This document shows, in pieces, positions 16,564 to 25,154 of a stretch of 64,000 nt of DNA. Within the stretch, counting starts at the first letter, position 1, and each line of letters opens with the position of its first letter. The stretch is from Flavobacterium alvei (GTDB taxonomy: Bacteria > Bacteroidota > Bacteroidia > Flavobacteriales > Flavobacteriaceae), in contig NZ_PQVG01000008.1 in assembly GCF_002920895.1 (NCBI RefSeq), positions 129,100 through 193,099 on the forward strand. Direction: 5' to 3'. Both the position numbers and the translations under genes were made by a program. Below the pieces are notes generated by a model, which saw only the letters and a program-made list of their open reading frames with translations, made no database searches and was not told where the DNA came from.

Positions 16564-16929
16564 TTAGCTTATTTTTGGTATAAGCCAAAGAGAGGAAAAA
16601 CCAGAAGAAAGATTGGCTTCTGAATTGAAATAATTTGATTTTTTTTCTGAAAAAGCAAAATTGCTGTTGTTGAATTGTATTTCGAAAAAGGGAACACTAA
16701 ATTGAGTTGAAGTAGTTACACAATTTGAATGACCACATTTTCCATTGCAGCCTTCTCCTTTTTTATTTTTTGAATGATTGTCATTTTTGCAACAATCCAT
16801 CTTTTCTGTATTTGCAGAAGTTTCTTTGTTGCAAGAACTTTTTTCTGAATGGCTTCCACACGCAAAAGCATTACCTGGAATCAGTAAGAAACTAAATAAT
16901 ACAATTGTTAAAATGTGAATCTTTTTCAT
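16564..16929 (-). CDS. Small secreted Cys/His-rich protein, probable metal binder
   Basis: This 121-residue protein belongs to no family that I recognise. It has a signal peptide ending at NAFA (residue 23). Residues 24-70 contain seven cysteines, including an adjacent pair (DCCK), CNGKC and CGHSNC, plus several histidines. This composition fits a metal-binding secreted protein. The C-terminal 50 residues are Phe/Ser/Asn-rich without clear motif. It follows the P-type ATPase after an 84-bp gap containing two copies of aaaagtaatca, which may be a promoter or leader. Zn, Cd or Cu binding is plausible from neighbours; this is inference. Confidence 0.5.
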   Translation of the reverse strand: MKKIHILTIVLFSFLLIPGNAFACGSHSEKSSCNKETSANTEKMDCCKNDNHSKNKKGEGCNGKCGHSNCVTTSTQFSVPFFEIQFNNSNFAFSEKKSNYFNSEANLSSGFSSLWLIPKIS

Positions 16930-17013
16930 TTATGAAATTAAAAGTAATCAAAAGTAATCAAATTAAATTATTTTTTGATTAAACTATTGTTAATTTTTTC
17001 AACAATAATAAAG

Positions 17014-19038
17014 CTAAAACTTCATTCGTTGTATTCTGGCGGCATTTAATATCGCCAACAATGCTACCCCAACATCGGCAAAAACGGCTTCCCACATTGT
17101 GGCTAATCCTCCTGCGCCAAGAACCAAAACAATTGCTTTTACAGCAAATGCCAAACCAATGTTTTGATAAACAATTTGTTTGGTCTTTTTACCGATGTTT
17201 ATGGCTGTGTATATTTTATAAGGCTGGTCGTTTTGAATTACTATATCGGCAGTTTCAATAGTGGCATCGCTTCCTAAACCTCCCATTGCAATACCGGCAT
17301 CGGCAAGGGCAACTACTGGGGCATCATTTACACCATCACCCACAAAGGCAATTTTTAGGTTTTGTAATTTTAGTTCCTCGACTTTTTGGACTTTGTTTTC
17401 GGGTAACAATTCGCCAAAGGCTTGATCGATATTTAATTCTTTTGCAACAGCATTAACAACCGCTTGTTTATCGCCTGAAAGCATTACTGTTTTAACGTTT
17501 ATTTTATGTAAACTCTGAATTGCTTGTTTTGCATCTTCTTTGATTTCATCAGCAATTAGAAAATATCCTGCATACTTTTGATTGACAGCAATAACGATAA
17601 TCGTGAAAGGTGTATTGTCGATTTGAACATCATAACTGATATTGAATTTCTTCATCAATTTTAGATTTCCTGCCAAGATTTCGTTTCCGTCCACTTTACC
17701 TTTTAATCCGTGTCCTGCAATTTCTTCTACATCGGTAACAGTTGCCTTTTTCTCTGTTCCTTTTGCATATTCTATAATAGCGGTTCCAACGGGATGAGTT
17801 GATTTGGTTTCTAATGCAGCCGTGAATTTTACTAAATCAGCTTCGGAAATATTCACCGCTACGACTTTTTGAACTTTGAAAACTCCTTTGGTCAGTGTTC
17901 CTGTTTTATCCATAACTACCACTTGAATGGCTGCCATAATATCTAGAAAATTGGATCCTTTAACCAGAATTCCGTTTTTGCTTGCAGCACCTATTCCTCC
18001 AAAATAACCCAATGGAATAGAGATTACCAATGCACAAGGACAGGAAATAACCAAAAAGATTAAGGCTCTGTACAACCAATCGCTGAAGACATAATTATCG
18101 ACAAAAAGCATTGGCAACACGCAAATTGCAATGGCTAAAAACACTACCGCCGGCGTGTATATTTTGGCAAATTTTCTGATAAATAATTCGGTTGGTGCTT
18201 TTTTGGCTGTAGCCTCTTGTACCATTTGGAGTATTTTGGACAATTTACTATCGGTATATGCGGTTGTAACCTGTACTAGTGCAATTGTGTTTAAGTTTAT
18301 CATTCCGGCGAGCACTGTTTCGTCTTTTACTTTGGTGTCGGGTTTGCTTTCGCCTGTTAGTGCCGCCGTATTGAAAGAAGCTGTTTCTGACACTAATTTG
18401 CCATCCAGACCCAACTTTTCTCCTGCTTTGAGTTGGATGATATCACCAATTTTTGCATTTTCGGCTTTGATATTTTTGGCCTCATTATTTACCAAAATGG
18501 TTACTGTATCCGGTCTTTGATCGAGTAAGGATTTGATATTTGCTTTTGCTCTTTTGACTGCCAATGTCTGAAACAATTCGCCAATGGCATAAAACAACAT
18601 TACTGCCACACCTTCGGGATATTGTCCGATTGCAAATGCTCCGATGGTAGCAATGCACATTAACAGGAATTCTGAAAATATTTCGCCTTTGCGGATACTT
18701 TCAAGAGCTTCTTTCATTACGGGGAAGCCCACTGGTAAATAAGCAATAGCATACCATATTATTCTTACCCAACTGGTGAACCAATCTTGTGGAAAATAGT
18801 TGTCAAAACCAATGGCAATAAGTAATAATGTAAAACTTATGATTGCCGGGACGAACATTCTAAGGGTACTTTCATTTTGTTGGGAATGGTCGTGGTCGTG
18901 TCCGTCATCATCGGAATATTCCGATTTAGAGTCAATCGCACAACAACCAATATCAATATTGGTTTCCTTATTTACTTTTTCTTCGAGTGTGCAACAAAGC
19001 TGTTTGCCGTTTGCATCGTATTTATGTTTGTGTGTCAT
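17014..19038 (-). CDS. Heavy-metal P1B-type ATPase (Zn/Cd/Pb exporter type)
   Basis: This is a 674-residue P-type ATPase with all catalytic motifs: TGES (actuator), SCPCALVISIPLGY in the metal-binding helix, DKTGTLTKG (phosphorylated Asp), THPVG, and GDGVNDAP. The CPC motif followed by the C-terminal helix with NAARI fits the ZntA/CadA subgroup. The usual HMA domain is absent from the N-terminus. Instead, two CC pairs (15-16, 32-33) and a His/Asp cluster (DDDGHDHDHSQ) probably bind the metal. It lies 18 bp downstream of the CzcB-like adaptor, so it forms an operon with the Czc pump and exports into the periplasm for onward extrusion. Confidence 0.92.
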   Translation of the reverse strand: MTHKHKYDANGKQLCCTLEEKVNKETNIDIGCCAIDSKSEYSDDDGHDHDHSQQNESTLRMFVPAIISFTLLLIAIGFDNYFPQDWFTSWVRIIWYAIAYLPVGFPVMKEALESIRKGEIFSEFLLMCIATIGAFAIGQYPEGVAVMLFYAIGELFQTLAVKRAKANIKSLLDQRPDTVTILVNNEAKNIKAENAKIGDIIQLKAGEKLGLDGKLVSETASFNTAALTGESKPDTKVKDETVLAGMINLNTIALVQVTTAYTDSKLSKILQMVQEATAKKAPTELFIRKFAKIYTPAVVFLAIAICVLPMLFVDNYVFSDWLYRALIFLVISCPCALVISIPLGYFGGIGAASKNGILVKGSNFLDIMAAIQVVVMDKTGTLTKGVFKVQKVVAVNISEADLVKFTAALETKSTHPVGTAIIEYAKGTEKKATVTDVEEIAGHGLKGKVDGNEILAGNLKLMKKFNISYDVQIDNTPFTIIVIAVNQKYAGYFLIADEIKEDAKQAIQSLHKINVKTVMLSGDKQAVVNAVAKELNIDQAFGELLPENKVQKVEELKLQNLKIAFVGDGVNDAPVVALADAGIAMGGLGSDATIETADIVIQNDQPYKIYTAINIGKKTKQIVYQNIGLAFAVKAIVLVLGAGGLATMWEAVFADVGVALLAILNAARIQRMKF

Positions 19039-19056
19039 TTTTATAGTAATTGCAGT

Positions 19057-20292
19057 TTATTCTTCTCCTTTGTTGGTCAATTTTGCATTTACAAAGAAAG
19101 CTCCTTTGGTTACAATTTTTGCATTTGTTGGTATATCTTTAACTAAAGTGATTGCGGTATAACCCATATTAGCAACGCCAACCGCCACTTCTATTTTTTC
19201 AAAATTGGTTGTCACTTCTTTGGTTTTTGGTTCTTCAGTTTTGTTTTCTTCTTCTTTTGGTTCGTCTTCCGCTTTTTTATCAGTTAGCACGAAAATATAT
19301 TCTTTTCCATCTGCACTTACTATGGCATCGGTTGGTACTGCATCAGTAGTAACATTGTTTAAACTTACTATTGCAGTAATATTCATTCCGTCGATTAGTC
19401 CAGATTTATTACCCTGAACGGTGGCGTGAACTGGAATACTTTTACTGTCATTCTCAAAGGCAGCACCTATTGAATACACTTTAGCATTGTAATCTTGCCC
19501 TGAATTATTGGTAATTCTAAAATGTATAATTTGTCCCACTTTCAGCATTGGCAAATCTTTTTCGAAAATATTCAAATCCAAATGCAATTGTGAGTTGTCT
19601 ACAATTTCGGCAACAGGCGAAGACACATCCACATAACTTCCAATTTTAGAAAATACATTGCTAATAGTGCCCGTTATTGGACTTGTAACCGACAAAGCAG
19701 AACGCAAATTGTTATTATTGAGGCTATTTGGATTGATACCCATTAACTGGATTTGTTGTTGCAAAGAGGCTCTACGGGTTCTAATTGATTTTAATTCAGC
19801 ATCGGCATTTTGGTAGTTTTTTAATGCCCCTGCGTTTCCTGCACTGAGTTCTTTTTGTCTTGCTAATTCTTGTTCGGCAAAGATTACTTTACTGGAAGTA
19901 CTCAAATATTCCTCCTGTAATTGAATGAATTGCGGATTAACGATTGTAGCAATTACTTGTCCTTTTTTTACAAAATCGCCTAACTGTACATTAATGGTTT
20001 TTATAACACCACCGTACATCGAAGTTGCATTGGCTTTGTTGTTATTAGGCACTCGCAATGCCCCGTTGGCTCTGAGTGTTGCCGTTAATTGCTTTTGTTC
20101 GATGGTTCCGAATTGTATGTCCACCGTTTTTATTTGCTCGGTTGTAAGTGAAGCGATTGTAGGTGCAGCTTCTTCTGTTGTTGCTTTTTGTTCCTCTTCT
20201 TGTGGTTTAGTTTCCGTTTTACCACAAGAAACAAGCAAGAAACAAGAGGTAAGCAGCAAAAGGGAGTACTTATATATTTTTAAAGATTTCAT
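19057..20292 (-). CDS. CzcB-like periplasmic adaptor lipoprotein
   Basis: This is a 411-residue RND adaptor with a lipoprotein signal (CFLLVSC, Cys23). I chose the ATG at 20292 because the longer reading from 20352 would hide the signal sequence and overlap the pump gene. The core shows a GGVIKTINVQLGDFVKKGQV biotinyl-lipoyl-like segment near 93, a coiled-coil stretch (ELARQKEL to LQQQIQLM), the matching ITGTISNVFSKIGSYVDVSS, and a barrel. A Glu/Lys-rich insertion (KKAEDEPKEEENKTEEPK) lies near residue 350. It sits 10 bp after the CzcA fusion, in one operon. Confidence 0.9.
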   Translation of the reverse strand: MKSLKIYKYSLLLLTSCFLLVSCGKTETKPQEEEQKATTEEAAPTIASLTTEQIKTVDIQFGTIEQKQLTATLRANGALRVPNNNKANATSMYGGVIKTINVQLGDFVKKGQVIATIVNPQFIQLQEEYLSTSSKVIFAEQELARQKELSAGNAGALKNYQNADAELKSIRTRRASLQQQIQLMGINPNSLNNNNLRSALSVTSPITGTISNVFSKIGSYVDVSSPVAEIVDNSQLHLDLNIFEKDLPMLKVGQIIHFRITNNSGQDYNAKVYSIGAAFENDSKSIPVHATVQGNKSGLIDGMNITAIVSLNNVTTDAVPTDAIVSADGKEYIFVLTDKKAEDEPKEEENKTEEPKTKEVTTNFEKIEVAVGVANMGYTAITLVKDIPTNAKIVTKGAFFVNAKLTNKGEE

Positions 20293-20302
20293 TTTAATAA
20301 AT

Positions 20303-23300
20303 TTATTTGTTTGTAAAATAATTGTATTGGATAATAGCTTGGTTGTAGGCATTTAGATTGTCTAAATAATTTTTTCGTATCTCGATGGCTTGGCTCAAAT
20401 ACAATGAAAAATCGGCGTAACTAATTTCTCCGGCACGATAGGATTGATTGGCAGCTTTAATAATTTCGTTAGCCTGTTGCAAACCTGAAGTTTCATAAAA
20501 TTGTATACCCGACAAGCTTTTTTCTACTTCGGTTTGTCTTTGTGCCAAAGAGGATTTCAGTATTTGTGTCTGGTATTGCAACTGTTGTTCCTGCATTTCT
20601 TTTTCTGTTTTGGCTGCTTTTATTTTATTGCTGTTAGCTCCGGTTCCGAAAACAGGGAATGAAGTGGCAATCGAGAAACCGCTATACGGATCTTCAACTC
20701 CATACAGTTTTTGGGAAAAAACCCGACCCGTGAATTCTGGTAGGCGGTTGCTTTTTTGTATTGCAATTTCACTATTGGCAATCACTACATTTTGCTGCAA
20801 TAGAAGAAGATTGGGGTGGTTTTCTGTTGCATTTTGCAAACCAAAATCCAATTTACCCAAGGGTTCAGCAATCGGTAAAATAACTTCCGAGCTATTGAGC
20901 AATTGCATTAATGCCTGTTGCTGCACCTGCATTTCTTTTTGAAGCTGGATAATGTTGGTTTGAATTTCATTGCGTTTTACATTAGCCGAAATTTTTTCGA
21001 TACCTGCACTTTCTCCCGTTTTTACTTTTAGTATCGTGGTTTTTAACAATCCGATGTAAATGCTGTCCAATCTTTGGTACAAAGCCATCTTGTCCTGTAA
21101 ATACCACAATTGATAATATACCGAACGGATATTTTTTTTCAAATCAGTATTGATTACTTCCTTGTTGTATTCGAAGTATTTTGTTTGTTCCCGATAGTAA
21201 TTTTTTCTGGCTTGGTTTACTTGGGGCATATAGAAACTTTGTTGTAAACCTATTTTCAATACACCCGTTTTATCCGAAGGACGCAAATCTTCATTTTCTA
21301 CAAAGATTCCTGTTTTGGGGAATTCGTTGTTTCCTTTCACCAAAAACTGGTTTTTTGCGATTTGCGATTGATTGATGTTGTATTGCAGATTGTCTTTCAA
21401 ACCCAACTTCAAAACTTCATCGATGCTTTTTCGGGATTGTGCCTGACCATTATGGAAGGAAAATAATAATCCGATAACTAGAATTGTGGTGATTGATTTC
21501 ACTTTCGGTATTCTTTTTAAATTCATTTTTGTGTTGAATATGATGTAGAGCAACGGCAATACAAACAAGGTTAAAAATGTTGCCGTGATTAATCCTCCAA
21601 TAACTACGGTGGCTAATGGTTTTTGTACTTCGGCACCTGCACTGTGTGATAATGCCATTGGCAAAAAACCTAATGAAGCAACGGCAGCCGTCATTAATAC
21701 AGGTCGTAATCTTATTTTTGTTCCTTCAATGACCCGTTTTATAACATCATCCCAACCATCTTTTTCGAGTTGGTTGAATGTGCCGATTAATACAATTCCG
21801 TTTAATACGGCTACACCAAACAAGGCAATAAAACCAATGCCTGCCGAAATACTAAACGGCATTCCACGAAGTAGTAAAGCAAATACCCCACCGATGGCAC
21901 TCATTGGAATTGCCGTGAAAATCAAACCGGCTTGTTTCATTGAATCGAATGTAAAATACAACAGCATAAAAATTAGCAGCAATGAGGCTGGCACAGCAAT
22001 CAGCAACCGATTGGTTGCTTTTTGTAGATTTTCAAAAGTACCGCCATACGTAAAATAATAACCTGATGGCAGTTTTACTTTCGTAGCCAACTTATCCTGA
22101 ATTTCTTTAACCACACTTTGCACGTCTCTGTCCTGAATATTAAAACCAATTACAATTCTTCGTTTTCCTGCCTCACGGCTTATTTGTGCCGGACCCAGTT
22201 TGAAATCTATTTTTGCCACTTGTGATAACGGTATTTGATTTCCAGTAGGTGTTGGTATCAATAGATTATTCACATCATCAATACTTCTTCTTGATGTACT
22301 GTCCAAACGCACTACCAAATCGAATTTTCGTTCATTTTCATACACTACACCCGCTGCCTTTCCTGCAAAAGCAGTACTTACAATACTGTTGATGCCTTCA
22401 ACATTCAGCCCATAATTGGCAATGCGCAATCGGTCGTATTCAATGTTGATTTGTGGTAATCCATCCACTTGTTCTACCTGAGGAGCAGAAACGCCTTTTA
22501 CTTTTACGATTACACTTTCTACTTTTTTGGCATATACAGAAAGACTGTCCAGGTTTTCTCCAAATATTTTTACTGCTACATCTTGTTTAATACCCGTCAT
22601 TAATTCATTGAAACGCATTTGAATGGGTTGGCTTTTTTCGACAAATACGCCAGGGATAACACTTAATTTTTCTTCTAAGGCATCGCCTAATTCGTCATAA
22701 GTTCTGCCCGATTTCCATTCGTCTTGAGGTTTTAGTATAATCATCATATCCGTGGCTCCTGGAGGCATTGGGTCAGTAGGCACTTCACCTGCTCCGGTTT
22801 TTCCTACCACCATTTTTACTTCCTCGAATTGTTTTGCAATTCTGGCGCCTTGCATCGAAGTTTCGATGCTTTGGGATAATGAGGTTTCTAGCGGCATTTT
22901 AAATTCAAAGGCATAATCTCCTTCGGCCAAATTGGGGATGAATTCGCCACCCATTTTGCTGAAAACAAAAACGGTAATCAACAATAAAACGACAGTAGCG
23001 CTAACGACCTTGTATCTTATCTGAATGACTTTTTCTAAAAGAGGTTCGTATTTGCTGTACAAGAAATCCATCATTTTATCCGAAAATGTTTTCTTGTGAC
23101 TGATGTGTTTCGGTAAAAACAAAGCACTCATCATAGGGATGTATGTTAACGAAAGTATCATAGCCCCAATAATGGCAAACGAAACAGTCATAGCCATTGG
23201 ACTAAACATTTTACCTTCGATACCCACCAATGATAAAATTGGGAAATACACGATCATAATGATGATTTGCCCAAATGCGGCACTACTCATCATTTTTTTA

Positions 23301-24625
23301 GCACTATATTCTACGGCGTGATCCATTTGTGGCTGGGTCAGTTTTACGGGGCTTTTATTATGCTCTAAAAAATACAAGGAAGCTTCCACTATAATTACAG
23401 CACCATCCACAATTAAACCAAAATCTATTGCGCCGAGGCTCATTAGGTTTGCACTTACACCAAATATTCTCATTAATGCCAATGCAAAAAGCATTGATAG
23501 CGGTATTGCAGAAGCGACAATAAGTCCCGCACGAAGGTTCCCGAGGAACAATACCAATACAAAAATTACAATTAAAGCTCCTTCGACCAGATTTTTTTCA
23601 ACAGTAGAAATGGCACGCTTTACAAAGGTACTTCGGTCAATATAGGGTTCTACAATCACATCATCAGGCAATGATTTTTGAATAATGAGCATTTTATCTT
23701 TAACCCTTTGAACTACTTCGTTGCTGTTTGCCCCTTTTAGCATCATCACAATACCACCAACGGCGTCCACTTTTCCATTGTAAGTCATCGCTCCATAGCG
23801 TACAGCACTGCCAAACTGCACTTCGGCAACGTCTTTTATGAAAATTGGAACGCTGTTTGGGTTGCTTTTTACCACGATATTTTTTACATCTTCCAATGAA
23901 GTGACTAATCCAACTCCACGAATAAAGTAAGCACTTGGTTTTTTGTCAATGTAAGCGCCACCCGTGTTTTGATTATTTTTTTCCAAAGCGTTAAAAATGT
24001 CTGGAATAGTAACACCCATTGCTTTTAAGCGGTTGGGGTTAACACCCACTTCGTATTGTTTCAGTTTACCGCCAAAACTATTTACTTCTGCAATACCGGG
24101 AGTTCCGTTGAGTTGTCTGGCTACAATCCAGTCCTGCATAGAACGCAAATCCATTGCGGAATATTTTTTTTCGCTTCCTTTTTTGGGATGTAAAATGTAT
24201 TGATACACTTCGCCAAGTCCTGTACTGACTGGGCCTAATTCGGGTATTCCAATACCTTGAGGGATTTGATCGGTTGCTTCTTTTAGTCGTTCACTAATAA
24301 GTTGGCGTGCAAAATAAATATTTACATCATCATCAAAAACTACCGTGATTACCGATAAACCAAAGCGAGAAATGCTACGGGTTTCTTCTAAATCTGGAAG
24401 ATTTGCTATGCTTTGCTCAATTGGAAAAGTGACTAATTGTTCTACTTCTTGCCCTGCCAAAGTGGGACAAAGTGTAATAATTTGTACCTGATTGTTTGTA
24501 ATATCCGGTACGGCATCGACGGGTAACTTGGCAGCACTCCAAACTCCCCAAATGACGAGAAACAAAGTCATCAAACCGATGATGAACTTGTTATTTATAC
24601 TAAAATGAATGATTTTGTCTAACAC
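20303..24625 (-). CDS. czcA: CzcA-type RND metal pump fused to a TolC-like outer-membrane factor
   Basis: This is a 1440-residue protein starting at a GTG. Residues 1 to about 1035 are a full 12-TM CzcA pump, with IDFGLIVDGAVIIVEAS giving the Asp/Asp/Glu proton-relay set in TM4, PNLAEGDYAFEFKMPLETS in the second porter domain, and the paired periplasmic domains. From about 1040 a second N-terminal-like segment appears: positive KRIPKVK, then TTILVIGLLFSFHNGQAQ, which looks like an internal signal peptide. A TolC-family outer-membrane factor of about 370 residues follows. The OMF part is probably released after export. Such fusions occur in Bacteroidota. The substrate is likely Zn/Co/Cd. Confidence 0.92.
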   Translation of the reverse strand: MLDKIIHFSINNKFIIGLMTLFLVIWGVWSAAKLPVDAVPDITNNQVQIITLCPTLAGQEVEQLVTFPIEQSIANLPDLEETRSISRFGLSVITVVFDDDVNIYFARQLISERLKEATDQIPQGIGIPELGPVSTGLGEVYQYILHPKKGSEKKYSAMDLRSMQDWIVARQLNGTPGIAEVNSFGGKLKQYEVGVNPNRLKAMGVTIPDIFNALEKNNQNTGGAYIDKKPSAYFIRGVGLVTSLEDVKNIVVKSNPNSVPIFIKDVAEVQFGSAVRYGAMTYNGKVDAVGGIVMMLKGANSNEVVQRVKDKMLIIQKSLPDDVIVEPYIDRSTFVKRAISTVEKNLVEGALIVIFVLVLFLGNLRAGLIVASAIPLSMLFALALMRIFGVSANLMSLGAIDFGLIVDGAVIIVEASLYFLEHNKSPVKLTQPQMDHAVEYSAKKMMSSAAFGQIIIMIVYFPILSLVGIEGKMFSPMAMTVSFAIIGAMILSLTYIPMMSALFLPKHISHKKTFSDKMMDFLYSKYEPLLEKVIQIRYKVVSATVVLLLITVFVFSKMGGEFIPNLAEGDYAFEFKMPLETSLSQSIETSMQGARIAKQFEEVKMVVGKTGAGEVPTDPMPPGATDMMIILKPQDEWKSGRTYDELGDALEEKLSVIPGVFVEKSQPIQMRFNELMTGIKQDVAVKIFGENLDSLSVYAKKVESVIVKVKGVSAPQVEQVDGLPQINIEYDRLRIANYGLNVEGINSIVSTAFAGKAAGVVYENERKFDLVVRLDSTSRRSIDDVNNLLIPTPTGNQIPLSQVAKIDFKLGPAQISREAGKRRIVIGFNIQDRDVQSVVKEIQDKLATKVKLPSGYYFTYGGTFENLQKATNRLLIAVPASLLLIFMLLYFTFDSMKQAGLIFTAIPMSAIGGVFALLLRGMPFSISAGIGFIALFGVAVLNGIVLIGTFNQLEKDGWDDVIKRVIEGTKIRLRPVLMTAAVASLGFLPMALSHSAGAEVQKPLATVVIGGLITATFLTLFVLPLLYIIFNTKMNLKRIPKVKSITTILVIGLLFSFHNGQAQSRKSIDEVLKLGLKDNLQYNINQSQIAKNQFLVKGNNEFPKTGIFVENEDLRPSDKTGVLKIGLQQSFYMPQVNQARKNYYREQTKYFEYNKEVINTDLKKNIRSVYYQLWYLQDKMALYQRLDSIYIGLLKTTILKVKTGESAGIEKISANVKRNEIQTNIIQLQKEMQVQQQALMQLLNSSEVILPIAEPLGKLDFGLQNATENHPNLLLLQQNVVIANSEIAIQKSNRLPEFTGRVFSQKLYGVEDPYSGFSIATSFPVFGTGANSNKIKAAKTEKEMQEQQLQYQTQILKSSLAQRQTEVEKSLSGIQFYETSGLQQANEIIKAANQSYRAGEISYADFSLYLSQAIEIRKNYLDNLNAYNQAIIQYNYFTNK

Positions 24626-24665
24626 TATTGAAAATAATTAATGTTTATTAATAAATTTATAAATC

Positions 24666-24692
24666 ACAGTATTTGAATATATTAAATACTGT
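24666..24692. promoter_or_regulatory. Perfect 9-bp palindrome upstream of the CzcA fusion
   Basis: The sequence acagtattt, a 9-base spacer and aaatactgt lie 41 bp upstream of the GTG start of the pump, inside a 148-bp gap. The symmetry and position fit an operator for a dimeric regulator. The same gap also holds attaatgatt-type repeats. No metal regulator gene lies nearby, so the binding protein is unknown. Confidence 0.5.
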
Positions 24693-24773
24693 AAAATGAT
24701 TAATGAAAATCAATATTGTGATTAATGCACAAGTCATTCATCACTATTCATTTAATCATTAATCCAAAAAATA

Positions 24774-25091
24774 TTAAGCATTAATTTGAGGCGGTTGCCA
24801 AATACTCCCGAAGAAATTGGAAGCAAGAATTGATTTGTATTCCGGTACTTTTTTGTCAATTATGGTTTTAACAGAAAAGAAATTATAAGCGTAAACAGTA
24901 TTGTAAGCGAAACCTTGACAGCCACAACAGTTGCAGATGCACAAAGGAGAACAGGCATCTTTGTCGTGTGTATGATTTGATTCATTGCTAATTGTCACTT
25001 TATTATACGACACATTATGCTCCATATCTGCGCAAGGCATACAGGAAAGTGTTATTAAATAAATCGATAATATAAAGTTTAGAATTTTCAC
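24774..25091 (-). CDS. DUF6660 family Cys-rich small protein
   Basis: This is a 105-residue protein with a GTG start at 25091. The N-terminal hydrophobic stretch (MKILNFILSIYLITLSC) looks like a signal peptide or lipobox. It then has MPCADMEH, a His/Asp segment (NHTHDKDACS) and a dense Cys cluster (CSPLCICNCCGCQG). This pattern matches the DUF6660 family, commonly found just upstream of CusA/CzcA pumps in Bacteroidota. A periplasmic metal-binding or sensing role is inferred from context; no function is established. It is the first gene of the metal cargo, downstream of the integrase. Confidence 0.75.
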   Translation of the reverse strand: MKILNFILSIYLITLSCMPCADMEHNVSYNKVTISNESNHTHDKDACSPLCICNCCGCQGFAYNTVYAYNFFSVKTIIDKKVPEYKSILASNFFGSIWQPPQINA

Positions 25092-25154
25092 GGCTGTAAA
25101 AGTAGGTATTTTTTATTATATCATTGAAGAAAAATATTAGTTACAGGCATAATT

